Origin: Rhipicephalus microplus
Taxonomy: Eukaryota; Arthropoda; Arachnida; Ixodida; Ixodidae
Assembly: GCF_043290135.1 (NCBI RefSeq)
Contig: NC_134702.1
Span: 82,766,317 to 82,830,316, forward strand
DNA: 64,000 bases
Direction of reading: 5' to 3'
Shown here: piece after piece, positions 46,268 to 58,539 of the stretch
Layout: every line of letters starts with the position of its first letter
Numbering within the stretch: position 1 is the first letter of the stretch
Notes under the pieces: model-generated
Seen by the model: only the letters and a program-made list of their open reading frames with translations
What the model was told of the DNA's origin: nothing
Database searches by the model: none
Program-made: the position numbers and the translations under genes

Positions 46268-46399
46268 GGTGTTTTATGTCCAGCGCTTCCAAGCCTTCGA
46301 TAGTAGGCACCACGGCCCGGTGATCTAACGTAACACGCCCGAAGTCCTGCGTCCACTACTACCCAACGCCGCAGTTTAGTTTAGGCTCATATGCATTTT

Positions 46400-46540
46400 T
46401 CATGGTCCCTTCTTTCGATCTCTCTGTCTGTTCATCCCTCATTCCCCTTCTCCCAGCGTGGGATAGCAAACCAGACGCTGGTGTGGTTCACCTTGCTGCC
46501 TTTCCTACCTCTCCTCCCTCCTCTACATCTTCTCTCGCAT
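46400..46540 (+). repeat. Polypyrimidine interspersed repeat, copy 2
   Basis: CTCATTCCCCTTCTCCCAGC, then GGGATAGCAAACCAGACGCT, GTTCACCTTGCTGCCTTTCC and a CTCCCTCCTC run. Same block order as 56500-56625 and the reverse at 10190. Confidence 0.65.
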
Positions 46541-47654
46541 TATATCGCTAAACAATGAGTACTCCTCAGGCGCACAATAAACGGCTAGAATATTTCCCTA
46601 ATCTCTTGAATAATACGCTGTATAAGTGGTATAAGTTCGCAATAATTTCTGTCCAAGTATTATTTCGCGAAACCTAGGCACGAAAGTCATTTCTAGGCAC
46701 GAAAGTCAACCTAGGCACGAAAGCGTAATTTCTGAGCACAGGCGTCGTTTCGATGTGTAGTGTTACGCACAGACGACAGCACGTCCCGCGTGGCATTGTG
46801 GACGTCTCTTGTTTCGTGGTACGTGAGTGCTCGTTTCTCCTGAACCAGTGCTCTTGAAACGCCATTTTCCGGCCCAAACGTGCTACTATATAAAACAGTC
46901 GGCATCAGAAGGTGCAGCCCTCCTCCCACACGTTTCATGACACAAGACGACCAAGTTTCTCATAGAATTTGATGATAGGACAAGGGAGTCAAGGCGACCT
47001 GTGAGCCCATTCGAAGCACGATACGAGAGTGCGTGACCGCTCGACAGGGTCATTTCTTTTGTGTCAAAGCATCGTATGTTGTATAGTCTCGAGGTCAGCT
47101 TTAGAAGTGTCCCTAGCCGGGTCGGAGGACTGTAAAAACAAAAAAAAGTGACGCGTGGCACGTAGGACACATAATGTAAATCGTGTCACCGAAGTTTGAA
47201 ATAGCTGATAGCTGTGTGGTGCGAAAATATCTGAAGCAAAAGTGAGAAATTGCACACGCTCCTCGTAAAGCAGCCACGCTTTCAACAGTGCAATGGTCAC
47301 ACACAAAATGCTTCTACATGACGCAAATCGCGCGCAACTTCGATGAATGTGACACGTTATCTTGGTAAATTGTTTCATACAAAATGTACACTGCGTATGG
47401 CAGAGTATACCTTGATATGACCACCAGAAAAGCGAAGCACAATACAGAGAAAAATCTCTAACAGTCGTCAGCGCATCAGTGGGTGATATGTTTCTTTTAT
47501 CATAGTTCCGCAGCAGCGCGCATGGTGTTGTTCAAGTCCGTGTACAATTGTGTCTAGCGTTTGCATCAATTATACTGACGTGAATTTGAAGTTTCAAAGT
47601 ATAAGTGTTTCTATTGTTTTTGTATACTATTTGGCTAAGCGTTCCTCAGACCAA
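46541..47654. other. Unassigned stretch
   Basis: GGCACGAAAGT(C/A)A repeats three times near 46678-46725. Otherwise nothing recognised. Confidence 0.4.
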
Positions 47655-47798
47655 AAAAATATTTCACAGCATATCCACGGAGTCAATACTGATGAGTGAG
47701 GCGAAGTTTTCCGAGCTCTTAGCTCGTTCACCCGTCGGTCCGTCCGTCCATCCATACATTCATCCATCCATCCACTCGTCTGTCCGTCCGTCCATCCC

Positions 47799-47888
<90 letters not shown>

Positions 47889-47990
47889 CATGTCTGCCTG
47901 TATGTCCATCTGTCCGTACGTATGTACGTACCTCCGTCTGTATGTCTGTCTGTGCGCCATCTTATCAAAGTCCTATCAAATTAAAGCAGA
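47655..47990 (+). repeat. Interspersed repeat with GTCC/GTCT core, copy 3
   Basis: Lead-in ATTTCACAGCATATCCACGG and GATGAGTGAGGCGAAG, then TCCGTCCGTCCATCC, a pure (TGTC)n run at 47799-47884 and TGTCCGTACGTATG variants. Same lead-in as the copies at 12833 and 31590. Confidence 0.7.
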
Positions 47991-48202
47991 TGGATGGATG
48001 GATGGATGGATGGATGGATGGATGATGGACGGACGGACAGACGGGCGGTTGGATGGATGGATGGATGGATGGATGGATGGATGGATGGATGGATGGATGG
48101 ATGGATGGATGGATGGATGGATGGATGGATGGATGGATGGATGGATGGATGGATGGATGGATGGATGGATGGATGGATGGATGGATGGATGGATGGATGG
48201 AT
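47988..48202. repeat. (GATG)n microsatellite
   Basis: GGAT/GATG repeats with a short GGACGGACGGAC interruption near 48027-48050. It abuts the repeat at 47655. Confidence 0.97.
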
Positions 48203-48227
48203 CCGGCTGTGCTCTTTAGATCGGGCG

Positions 48228-48545
48228 GGGGCTCAGGCCACCTAGCCATAAAGTTAAGTACTGTCACTGTTTGTTTAAGGACTGAAATTCACTCGCGCCT
48301 CGATTGTAACCACTAATCAGTTAGCCTCCATCTGGTTATTTCTACCCGTTTCAATTCTATTTTGCCTTCACTGTCTCTAAACCCTAATGCTTTGAAACCT
48401 TCGGTGACATTATCTTCGACTATAGGATGGAGCCCTTTACAGAACATTATCAAATGTTCAGCCGTTTCCTCCTACTCTCCACACGCACAACATACCGTGT
48501 CTGTGCCTTCGTATTTCGCTTGGTGGCGAAATGCTTGGGGGTGAA
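48228..48545 (-). mobile_element. LINE C-terminal fragment with zinc-finger motif
   Basis: The - strand reads TDTVCCACGE, a stop, then EETAEHLIMFCKGLHPIVED followed by ALGFRDSEGKIELKRVEITR. A C-C...H...C cluster with this downstream sequence is the end of a tick LINE ORF2. The rest is absent. Confidence 0.75.
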
Positions 48546-50314
48546 ATGCTAATACGCCCGTGTACTTACGCATACGGTGCGCTTTTTAAAAATATCCAAA
48601 TCGGTAAATTTCAATTCTGCCGAAGTACCCAACACGAAAAAACTTCATGGCCAGATTGGGCTTCAAGCATTAGAAATACCAAGTTGAAGCTTTACTTTGT
48701 CAAATATTTCTCGATACACACGATCATCGACATTTTGCCCTCGAGGGGGTTTTTGGCACGAAATTGTTTTATGCCAGGGTCCACCACGGCTTCTCTGACG
48801 TATTTCCGTCGCAGATATCACGTTGTAAAATATGTACAAACAGACTGCAATGAGAAAAACTAGACAGAAAACTTCTGCGGCGACCTCGCGCTTTTAAGCG
48901 CGCGACGCTAGCAACTAAGCCACAAGAAAACGTTCTTTATCTTGAAAACAGCAAGCCACATACACCATGTACTACTGGCGGTCCTAAGGCCTCAGCAACT
49001 TCAGCGCGCTTTCGTCATCAGTAGCGAGGTGGCACCACGGGCGCACCTTGGGCGGGCGCGCGCGCGCGCTGTAAAGGCTAGAGTGTCTCGATGAACTCAT
49101 TCACCTCCCCTCCGGGAGGCGCGTATCGAGGAACTCTATACTCTGTTTCAGTGGTTCAGTACTACGGAAGCTACGGGGTGTAGGAAAGCCGCATGCTTGC
49201 ACAGCAAAACATAGACTCAGATATGAATAACTATTGGCGGGTTTGGTTAAAACTGGCGTTTGTTTAGTGTGTCTTACGTCATATAAATAAGTAATATGTT
49301 CATCTTTCACCACATTTATTTTGTACGTATTTAATTATCTGAGTCACTTATCACCTGTGGTCGCAAATCAACATGGCAGCACCCATGCAGAAGCTACCAC
49401 TCGCTTCGATCCAAACCTACTTTTTCTACACGCCCACGTGACAGCAATAAATGAACGGGGAAATCAGCCGTCGATTTGTTGCATCTCAATTTGAGGACAA
49501 AGCACCAGGCACGCTTTGTCGTTATCAGCGACAGATTTTTCTAAGTTCAGACAATTACTCATGTTCTTATTATATACCATCCAGTCCCCGATTAGCCCAC
49601 TCACGCATGCACTTCTTTCGGGAATCGGCAGCTTTGTACATCTTCAGCTTCCACAACGAGCTTTCTTTGAAGTTACAGTGGTTAAAGAGAGCACAGGCGT
49701 CACTTCACTCGCTGCCGTGGCCGCGTTTACGAAAGGAGCGCGCTGCTCACCCACGAATAAGCAAGAATCGTGACATTTATTCGCGCTCGTCCTGTGCGTT
49801 TATTTCGTGCGTATTTATGTTTGATCAGCGTGCTTTAAGTGTTCAGCTATGACCGTTGTTTGCCCGCACTTGTCCTGCGTATGCGCATCTCATGCGTGCT
49901 TTCTGCTTGAGGAGTGCACTGCACGTTTCGAGCTGCTTGCCATTCTCTGCGTGACATTGCAATTTGTTGCTGTGGCATTCATTCTTTCGCCCTTGTGGCA
50001 AAACTATGCACAATGAGCGCTCAACTACCTCTGCGAAAAAAATGTTTCACTTTCGTGTCATGCCGATTTCCAAAAAAAAAGGAACTAGCCACTTTTTACC
50101 CATCCACGGAATATTTCCACGAATCTTTCACCGAAGGCATTCTCAATTTGCATTTGTTTCGCACCACCGATTCAACGCATTCATTAGAGTTCAAACAGAT
50201 TGTACGCGACGATTGAACTGGACTATGATGAGCAAGAAAAAGCCTTAAGAGAGAAAGCGGAAGAAATATGCGCATTGAAGGAGAACGGCTATTTGTGCTA
50301 GTTGGTTAAAATGC
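48546..50314. other. Unassigned stretch
   Basis: Includes a (GC)n run near 49060-49072. Frames at 49451-49852 and 49914-50216 have no recognised domain. Confidence 0.35.
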
Positions 50315-50485
50315 ATTGTAATAAGGGTTGCACAGCGCAAGCATGAATGTGCTGGAAGAAAAGTAAAGGGAAGGCGAGGAACGGAAGGCACAGCGCTCGT
50401 GTTATCATCCGGGCCTTGCGTTCGTCGCCTTCCCTTCACTTTTCTTCTAGCGCTTTCCTGCTTGCGCTGCAACCCTTATTACAAT
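50315..50485. mobile_element. Fold-back (hairpin) MITE, about 170 bp
   Basis: Arms 50315-50383 and 50419-50485 are near-complete inverted copies (ATTGTAATAAGGGTTGC ... GGAAGGCGAGGAACG) with a 35-base loop. Confidence 0.75.
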
Positions 50486-51206
50486 AGAATCTATAATCAG
50501 CTTGATTTGGTGTGGACTCACCATCCTAGCCTTCTTGCAATAAACGTTGAACGCCAGCTGCGTACGTAACAGAGGGGCGGAGATGCTGAGTATCGACCCA
50601 ATACCTCTCGCACTGCGCAAGCATGGATGTTTTCCAAGTATGGCAAACACCCACGGCTTCTGGGCGTGGGGCCCAACGTTTATGCCTCAACCAAGCCAAA
50701 TAAAAGAGCTCATTTTGTTTTATGCATTTATATGTTTATAGCAATGCGTGCGTCTCACGTGTCATGGGGCTAGACGGATGTACGTGCAGTTTTGTCCTTC
50801 ATAAAGCATAGAAATGTTTACGCATGTAAAATTCATGCAGTACGGAGCACCTTGCTTGTACAGGACTAAATATAGATTTTTAGTGTTTGGCAAGAAAGCA
50901 AACAGTTTACAGTATTATTTACTCTACCATTGGAGATCGATGGGTCTTGCCAGTCCCACAAAATCAGAAGTTATCTTTAGAAGAAAAAATTCAACCAGCA
51001 TCGTCTTGCTGACACCGAGCTGGTGGCGTTCCTTTCAGGAGGCTAACACAATTCTATGTTTTGCAAGTGTTTGAGGTACTCGGCATCACTGCTCATTATT
51101 TTGCTGTAAGATCACAACTCGGATCGCGTGCAGTTGTCCACCGCCGCCGCCGCCGCCGGTGTCCGTAACCACATCGCGCGAAATTAGAAAAAAAAAACCT
51201 AGCACC
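50486..51206. other. Unassigned stretch
   Basis: Only a short CCG run (51140-51157) stands out. Confidence 0.35.
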
Positions 51207-51290
51207 AAAGACACACTGGGGCTCAAAATCCGGGTCTGCTGGGCAGCAGCCAAGCATTCTACCAGTGAGCTACGATGGTGCTTGCGACTG
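51207..51290 (-). other. tRNA-like sequence, decayed
   Basis: The - strand reads GTAGCTCACTGGTAGAATGC, a good A box, and about 30 bases later CCGGATTTTGAGCC, a weakened B box. The acceptor ends do not pair convincingly. Probably a tRNA pseudogene or head of another SINE family. Confidence 0.4.
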
Positions 51291-51832
51291 TTTGGCAAAC
51301 TTGCCTTAGGCAGGCTTGATGCCGAAAAATCAATCGCGTTAATACGACTTATAAAGTGTTTTACAAGAGCGAATGAACAACCAGTCCTCGCACAATGCGA
51401 ATAGCGTAACGAGTGAGCAGTCCAATGCTTCAAACCATCCCAAAGCTTGTTCTTGTTCCCCTATTAACTGTGACACATACCCACTTCAGCCATAAATCTT
51501 CATTGTCGTCAGCCACTGCATGAACAATTGGCACAAAATTCATTGCAAGTGTTTAGCGGATACCACGCTTCTTAGAAGAATGACAAAAAATAGCACAGCG
51601 AAAGCCGGTCTTCTACCGAAAAGTTTATTATTATTGCCCTAGTGGGTACCAAGCAACAGTGCTTGCTGTAGCTACCCAATGAGTGTTTTGAAAAGGCTCT
51701 GAAATGCTGCTCTTCTAGCTTTCACTGTGACTGTGCTGCGCCTTCCAGGCAGACCTGTCGTTTTTGTTTTGTTTAGATCTGGTTTAGACCAATCGACGAG
51801 CTGCGTGTTGCGTCACGTCGCAACACGCCGCT
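51291..51832. other. Unassigned stretch
   Basis: Nothing recognised. Confidence 0.35.
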
Positions 51833-52200
51833 ACATACATACATACATACATACATACATACATACATACATACATACATACATACATACATACATACAT
51901 ACATACATACATACATACATACATACATACGTACATGCGTACGTACATACATACATACGTACATACGTACATACGTACATACATACATACATACATACGT
52001 ACATACATACATACATACATACATACATACATACACACACATACATACATACATACATACATACATACATACATACATACATGCATACATACACACACAC
52101 ACACATACATACATACATACATACATACATACATACATACATACATACATACATACATACATACATACATACATACATACATACATACATACATACACGC
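51833..52200. repeat. (ACAT)n microsatellite
   Basis: About 365 bases of ACAT with ACGT and CACA variants in the middle. Confidence 0.97.
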
Positions 52201-52831
52201 ACACATGCACCTTTCGTTTTGGTACTTCCAAGCATTTACACGACCATAGCAGTATCATATCATCCGCGAACCTGCCCTCTATTATATTACCTTATGATCG
52301 TTGCAGTCAAATGTGCATCACGAAACATGGGAGCACCTGCAAATGAAGGAAAACAAGAGCGACACAGCTTTGTTTTGTTTTAATGTCCTCTAAAAGAGAT
52401 CTAACGGAGTAGCGAGATCCAAGCGAGTCGAGCGGCGAGTGGAAGAAACCTCACCGTGTCGATCACTTCTTGCGTCGTCTGCTAGTTGAAGCGCGTTTGT
52501 ATGTGTGCCTACGTCATGCACGTCCTCAAAAAGCAGCTTTTTCTGTTAACACAGTGACGAATGTTTGGACGCATGACTGCACAATATATACAAGCGCTTC
52601 GCCTTACGACGCTTGCATGCGCTCAATGCGTGAGTGCATGTGTAAGTATGGCGCTGGGTGTAGTCATGGTCATGGTACCGTTTATATCCTGAAGTCATTT
52701 CATTGTGAGTGCCACTTTGTCGCTGAAGCACATAACACAGTGCATTTGCCTTCGTCTTTAACAAAATAAATGCTAAATTACGCGGTGCGAATGCAGGATT
52801 TCCACGACACCACCTCGTAAAGCTTTGGTGA
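52201..52831. other. Unassigned stretch
   Basis: A 99-codon + strand frame (52470-52769) is somewhat Cys-rich but matches nothing known to me. Confidence 0.35.
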
Positions 52832-52839
52832 TTCTAAAT

Positions 52840-54450
52840 TACAGCACTGCACGGGCCCGGGCTTGGTAACGAATTGTTGGATCGGGCCCATGAGCTTCCG
52901 GCTCGGGTCGGGCTCCGGCCTGAGTCAGGCCGGCATTAGGCCCGATCTCATAGATATCGGTATAATCACGTGTGTAAGCTTTGTGGCTTTTTTTTAACTT
53001 ATCATTCAACCTATTTCGTAGACTTAAAAGCTGATGCCTTCTTAAATGAAGCCTATCGAACGATTACACTATGCGTGATCCAGGTGAAATGTTCTTACAC
53101 ATAAACGCTAGCCCTGCTGAAAGTCAACTTCTTTCCTTGCCACCTCTCTTTACTCACCATAGTCCCCGCCTTTTTCCTTCTGCCACACATCTCATTCTCC
53201 TCCATTGTCGCTGCCGCGACCTGCAAGCCTGCAACCACAACTTCGAGCCACAGACAGCCAGACTTCGCTACCCTGTTCGACAGAAACTGAGGTTGAAGAA
53301 AGGAAAAGACGGAACTTCTGCAGCCCTATTTGGGAAAATGGCTCAGCGCCACCCTGTTCGCAGCAAAGCCTTCTTAGACAACCCACTCTTCCGCTTCGGG
53401 TCCCAGAGGAGGATTGCTCTCCGGACATGTCATGCGCTCCTTTCGACGGGAAGCGCTAATCCCGCTGCGGGTCCCGGAGGAACCGGATTGCACTCCGGAC
53501 AGCTCACACGCTCCTTTTGACGCGAAGCGCTAAAGAGGACGCAGTTGTTTTTGAAAGCCCTTCGCCCATGCTTGCTTTAAAACATAACGCTTTCCAAAAT
53601 CCGATGCTTTCACACGAAGACGACGAGATAAGCATGCTCAAGGAACAGCCAGGACGGTGGCTCGCTTGCTAACCGGTGTGTTTTGCTGTGACATATCAAT
53701 GGCACTGTGATTGCGGTGACTCAGGAAATAAGGGTGGATTCAAGAACCTTCTTGTTTTGAGCATTAAAATGTAGGGTACGCTGAGGACAGTTGCACCCGA
53801 GAAGTCTACAAAACTGCTTTAATTTATGTAACGCTGCAGAGCTTAGTGTATTCCTTCCGAAAGAAACTAGAGCGCGTTTTTTTTACATTGTGTATAAGCC
53901 AAGTTCGCGGGAGACGTGATACTTTTGCTCAACAACCAGCTCATATGTAATTTATGTAGACGAACTTTAAGGGCATGCTATTGTTCCCCTTTTACTGGGT
54001 TATTATATTGTTAGGTATTTCTTTGAAATGCAAAAGTAAGACTGCGTGGTTAGCACGCCGTACATGAAACAGCTAGCGATGACTCGAAACATAACTTATA
54101 TTGGCCTGTAATTATTCTCCTAAAGTGTTACTGGCGTTTCTGACCGAAAGTTTACGAAGTACGAGAGAAACTCGTGAAACTGAAGGTTCTGCAAATTCTC
54201 TAGAAAATATCTTGAGTGCGGCAGGTATATTCAGAATAAACGAAGAATAAACTATGCCTTGTTTCTGCTCAAGGCACAATTGGCTGAAACAGGCCGAGCC
54301 AGGTATGGCCGGGCCGGGCCCAAACCTTTCGGGCTCAGGCCGGGTACGGGCCAAATTTGATAACTACGGGCCGGGCTCGGGTGGGCCACAGCATGGCGTT
54401 TTCAGGCAGGGTCGGGCCGGGTAGGAAAAATTGGCCCGTGCAGTGTTCTA
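52840..54450. mobile_element. hAT-like element, non-autonomous, 1.6 kb
   Basis: The left end TACAGCACTGCACGGGCC and the inverted right end TAGAACACTGCACGGGCC match at 16 of 18 bases. The flanks TTCTAAAT (52832-52839) and TTCTGAAT (54451-54458) are an 8-bp duplication with one mismatch. Both subterminal zones are full of GGGCCGGGC-like motifs, as in hAT elements. No transposase motif inside. Confidence 0.78.
53071..53535 (+). other. Open region inside the hAT-like element with a tandem duplication
   Basis: Open frames overlap here. At 53397-53532 a unit of about 65 bases occurs twice: GGTCCCRGAGGA...ATTGC(T/A)CTCCGGACA...GCTCCTTT(C/T)GACG. In one frame both units read RVPEE...C.PD.S.APFD.KR and stop. 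Possibly captured host sequence; function unknown. Confidence 0.45.
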
Positions 54451-54458
54451 TTCTGAAT

Positions 54459-54924
54459 TGCTTGCGATTTCGCAAAGCATGAACGAGCGTCTGAGAAGGA
54501 CGATTAGAAGATAAAAAGACCTCAGACAATATATTTTTATAGCACCACCCGAAATCACGCAAATTTAACAGCAGAGCGCAAAGAAATCTTATTCTAATTA
54601 CGCAGAAACCTAGACTTCGTTTTCTTTTGTAGCCACTAGATCAGTAAGGACTTCACTGTATCAGCAGCGAAACACTACAAATATGGTTGTATATGCAGAA
54701 CATACGTTAAAAAACGTACAAATAAAGCAAGAAAAAAATCACCGCCCACGCACTCCATACAAACGGTTCACCGGCAAAAGCTGAAACGTGCGGCCCCGGT
54801 GTTAGCAGTGCATGAATTGAACCTGACGCTGCACTGAAGCATTTCCCAATTATTCGCTAGATATTAGTAAGCTTAGACACACGTTCGGCTTAGGCTTAAC
54901 ACGTTGTTTATTTCAAAAGCCTCA
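54459..54924. other. Unassigned stretch
   Basis: Nothing recognised between the hAT-like element and the LINE ORF1 remnant. Confidence 0.4.
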
Positions 54925-55740
54925 GAATGTGTCTCCCATATTCAGGGTCACGGAGTGCAACGAGCTTTTACTGGTGTTTCGCAATGCGTTATACGCAGTG
55001 GTTGTTCTCGAACCACAGATGGCCACAGACGTCGCCGCCGTAGTCAAAGTGTCGCCGGAGAAACTCCCGCACAAAGCGGGCGTTTGCCCTGGCGATCGCG
55101 CTCCCGCAATTATAACGTTAACGCTGTTATTTGCACAGGAGACTCCACTGAGTGCACTGAGTAAAATAACGGAACTTGATGGCATAAAAGTTCACTCGTA
55201 CATCCTATTGAGCAGTGGTACCAATACTGCTGTCATTTATGATGTCGACATCTCTGTGTCGAACACACACTTGACCAGTCTTGTGAAACCAGTGTCTGAT
55301 CGCATCGATATCATACAAATGTTTCGCACGGGCACGTCTCGCAATATAAAACTAGCATTAAAGGGATAATCTCTACCCTCGCGTGTCAAAATAGGCCACT
55401 TTCTGCATCCTCTACGACCATTTATCCCAAGGCCACTTCAATGCCACAAATGTTCGAGGTTTGGACACGTGAGCGCCGTGTGTCAGAGCCCGATAATTTG
55501 CTGACGCTGCGTCAAAGCACACGCTGCAGACTCCTGCATGCAGCGCCACGGTACTCAAGTGCCACATTTGCCTCGGGTCCCACGACGCTTCGTGAAGTGA
55601 CTGCCCCAAGATACAGAAGGAAAAGGACACCCCTGAGCAGATGGTTGGGGACCTGTCGCCCCGTCGGGAAGCTTTTGCAGTCGTCATAATGCGGCGCTCC
55701 CGATGCCGTGGTGGTTCAACGGACTCTGTGACACATAGTT
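54925..55740 (+). pseudogene. LINE ORF1 (gag-like, CCHC knuckles), broken
   Basis: Open from 54929 to 55369, with GIKVHSYILLSSGTNTAVIY, DVDISVSNTHLTSLVKPVSD and IKLALKG. After a stop the frame goes on LQCHKCSRFGHVSAVC, the first CCHC knuckle, then degrades. This is the ORF1 protein of a Jockey/I-type tick LINE, which binds its RNA. Confidence 0.75.
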
Positions 55741-56033
55741 CACAAATGACATGACCTCCTTTTCTTGCGTGTCCACCTCCATTTCTGAGGAGAGGACCAC
55801 ACCAGAGCACATGGACACTGATATTTGGCAGTCATTACCAAAGCTGCAACCAGAACCACAGCCAGGTTCACAGCCACAGTCAAAGCCACAGCGCAATCCA
55901 CCATGAATCGAACGGTCACAGCAGACCGAGCCAACATTGACCGAGTCACCGACCGCACTGGTTAATAATGCCATGCCTGAAAAATACCAGGACATCCCGG
56001 CGACGCTGCGATCTCTCTTAGACACTATATTTA

Positions 56034-56272
56034 ATTTGATATGTAGGGTTTAACGTCCCAAAACCACCATATGAGTATGAGAGACGCCGTGGTGGAGGGT
56101 TCTGGAAATTTCGACCACCTGGGTTCTTTAACGTGCACCCAAATGTGAGAACACGGGCCTACAGCATTTCCACCTCCATGGGAAATGCAGCCGCCGCAGC
56201 CAGCATTCGATCCCGCGACCTGGTCAGCAGCCGAGTACCTGAGCCACTATAGACCACCGCGGCTGGGCTTGC
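56034..56272 (-). mobile_element. Full-length tick SINE, reverse
   Basis: From the ATTTGATATGTAGGGTTTAAC tail to the tRNA-like head CTATAGACCACCGCGGCTGG. A perfect 12-bp duplication ACACTATATTTA lies at 56022-56033 and 56273-56284. Confidence 0.92.
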
Positions 56273-56499
56273 ACACTATATTTATGCTTTGGAAAAAGCT
56301 TAATACTCCGTCAACCCAAACGTCCCTGAGACTACTGGGGGTTCTCAATCCAGTGTTTTCAGCACTTCACTAGTCCCCACGGATCATCCATGACCCTCTC
56401 CAAGGCCGCAATTTCTCTGTCGCATGTCTGAATGCTGAAGTCATGTTGGCCACAAAAGTTCCCGGCCTCAGTGACTGACTGACTGTACATCTTTGTGCG

Positions 56500-56625
56500 T
56501 CGAGTGTTCAGCTTCTCTCTTCTCTTTCCCTTTTTAATCCCCACTCCCTTATTCCCAGTGCAGGGTAGAAAACCGGACGCTTGTCTGTTTAACCTCCCTG
56601 CCTTTTCTATTTTTCCTCTCTGTTG
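56500..56625 (+). repeat. Polypyrimidine interspersed repeat, copy 3
   Basis: CTCTTCTCTTTCCCTTTTTA, then CTTATTCCCAGTGCAGGGTA, GAAAACCGGACGCTTGTCTG and TTTAACCTCCCTGCCTTTTC. Ends in a short-repeat tail. Confidence 0.65.
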
Positions 56626-56685
56626 TTATTGTTATTGTTATTGTTATTGTTATTGTTATTGTTATCGTCGTCGTCGTCGTCGTCG

Positions 56686-56732
<47 letters not shown>

Positions 56733-56747
56733 GCTGTTGTTGTTGTG
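56626..56747. repeat. (TTATTG)n-(CGT)n-(TTG)n microsatellite
   Basis: TTATTG units to about 56662, CGT to about 56684, then TTG to 56747. It sits between the polypyrimidine repeat and the LINE RT remnant. Confidence 0.95.
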
Positions 56748-58230
56748 TGGATGGAATCCCCTCTGCCATACTAAAAGCCTATGGCCGTGTACTTTTACCT
56801 GTATTGACTACCATATTAATTAGGTGTCTACATGCCTCAACTTTTCCTACCACATAGAAAACTGCTCGTGTTTTCCCAGTGTTTAAGTCTGGCTGAAACA
56901 GTGACGTCTCGAACTACCGCCCTATTTCCCTTCTTCGTGGTGCATAAAAAATCTTTGACCTTACTCTTCACAAAAGACTGTCTTTTGATGTAAAAAATTT
57001 ATTGTGAATCGGCATGGGTTCTTCACTGGCCGCTCAACTGTCACTAATCTTGCCTGTTTCGTGATGCAAGTCTCCACGCCTATTTTGCAGAAAGGACTAG
57101 TTGACACTATTTACTGCGATCTTAGCAAAGTTTTTGATGTTGTCAGCCATTCGCTGCTTGTGAATAAACTTGCCCACTTTGATATTGATTCTTCAATTGT
57201 GAATTTCCTCGATAGCTGTCTTCTTGATAGATCATGTTATGTTGCCGTTAATAGCCAAACGTCATCTTTGTATAACCCTACTAGTGGGGTTCCTCAAGGG
57301 CAGGTACTGAGCCCACTCCTCTATTTAATTTATCTTAATGATGTATTTTCTGTCTTTCAGAATTCTTCTTTTTATTTGTATACCTACGACATAAGTACAT
57401 TTGAAGAAATTCATTCAGTTATCGATTGTCACTTGCTGCAATTTCATTTGTGTTGTTTTATAAATGGTGCAGGAGCAATAACGTCTACCTAAATATTGCA
57501 AAAACCAGGGTAATATGTTTCACTCTACAAAAATCTAGTGTGCGATCTTTTATATTCTGTCAATTCAGTGTCGTTGTGTAAGGTATGTGAGATCAATGAT
57601 ATAGGTATTCTTTTTGATAGCGCCTTACACTTTTATGCTCCGGCTAAGCGTGTTGTTTTGCGGGGTCTTCGCGCCCTAGGTTGTGTTTGCAGAATGTCTA
57701 AAGAATTCCGTTCTCCTGTGCCGTTCCGAAAATTGTACACCGCGTTTTATCTTCTTCAACTTGAGTATGCATCTGTTATCCGCAATGACATTTCTAATTC
57801 CCACTGCAACGTTATTGAGCAAGGCAAGAAAACATTCCTAAGTATTTCCAACCATCGTTTCGCTAGAAATGACTCGATCTCGTTCTGACGCTGCTGGATT
57901 ATTATCATTTACATCACTTAGCTGCCGACAAAATCACACTAATCTGTTATTTCTTTACAAGCTTCTGCATGGTATTATAGCCTGCTGTTCTGCTCAACTA
58001 CCTTAAGGATTCCACATAAGCTCAACAGGGAGAATAGGCGTTTTTATGTAACCTCCTGCCTCTGTGAACATTCGGCCAATGGCAGGATACAATGTCTTTA
58101 AAATGCTTACTTTTGGTACTCGATGTTTTTCACAGCACCCAGTCGTTGTTCTACTCTGAGCTTTGCACTGTACTTGCATAGCCTCGTACACTGTTGACAT
58201 TGTTTTCGGCCTGCGCACAGTTGTATATGT
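56748..58230 (+). pseudogene. LINE reverse transcriptase, Jockey/CR1-like, decayed
   Basis: Pieces in order: DGIPSAILKAYG, SNYRPISLLRG, HGFFTGRSTVTNLACF, IYCDLSKVFDVVSHSLL (catalytic Asp kept), TSGVPQGQVLSPLLYLIYLN, YLYTYDI (the usual YADD lost), GILFDSALHF and LYTAFYLLQLEYASVI. Stops and frame changes occur near 56855, 57492 and 57888. The 5' edge abuts the (TTG)n run, the 3' edge fades near 58230. Confidence 0.85.
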
Positions 58231-58385
58231 ACGACTTTATAACGTTTTTTATCCCTGATTTTTTATTAAGAATGTTTGCCTCTGTCTTGTTTGTTTTTCA
58301 TGCGCCAGTACAAAAACCTCACGGCTGTTACTGGGCACATTAAATCAACATTAGATTTATTATACTCATAATTATAATCATAATG

Positions 58386-58539
<154 letters not shown>

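Noticed and set aside
47605..48316. 204-codon and other frames of Cys-Leu-Ser-Val and Met-Asp-Gly-Trp repeats
   Set aside because: Microsatellite translation; no real protein repeat.
51727..52383. 218-codon frame rich in His-Thr-Tyr-Ile
   Set aside because: Translation of (ACAT)n.
56495..56857. 120-codon frame with poly-Cys/Tyr/Arg
   Set aside because: Translation across the TTATTG/CGT/TTG microsatellite.
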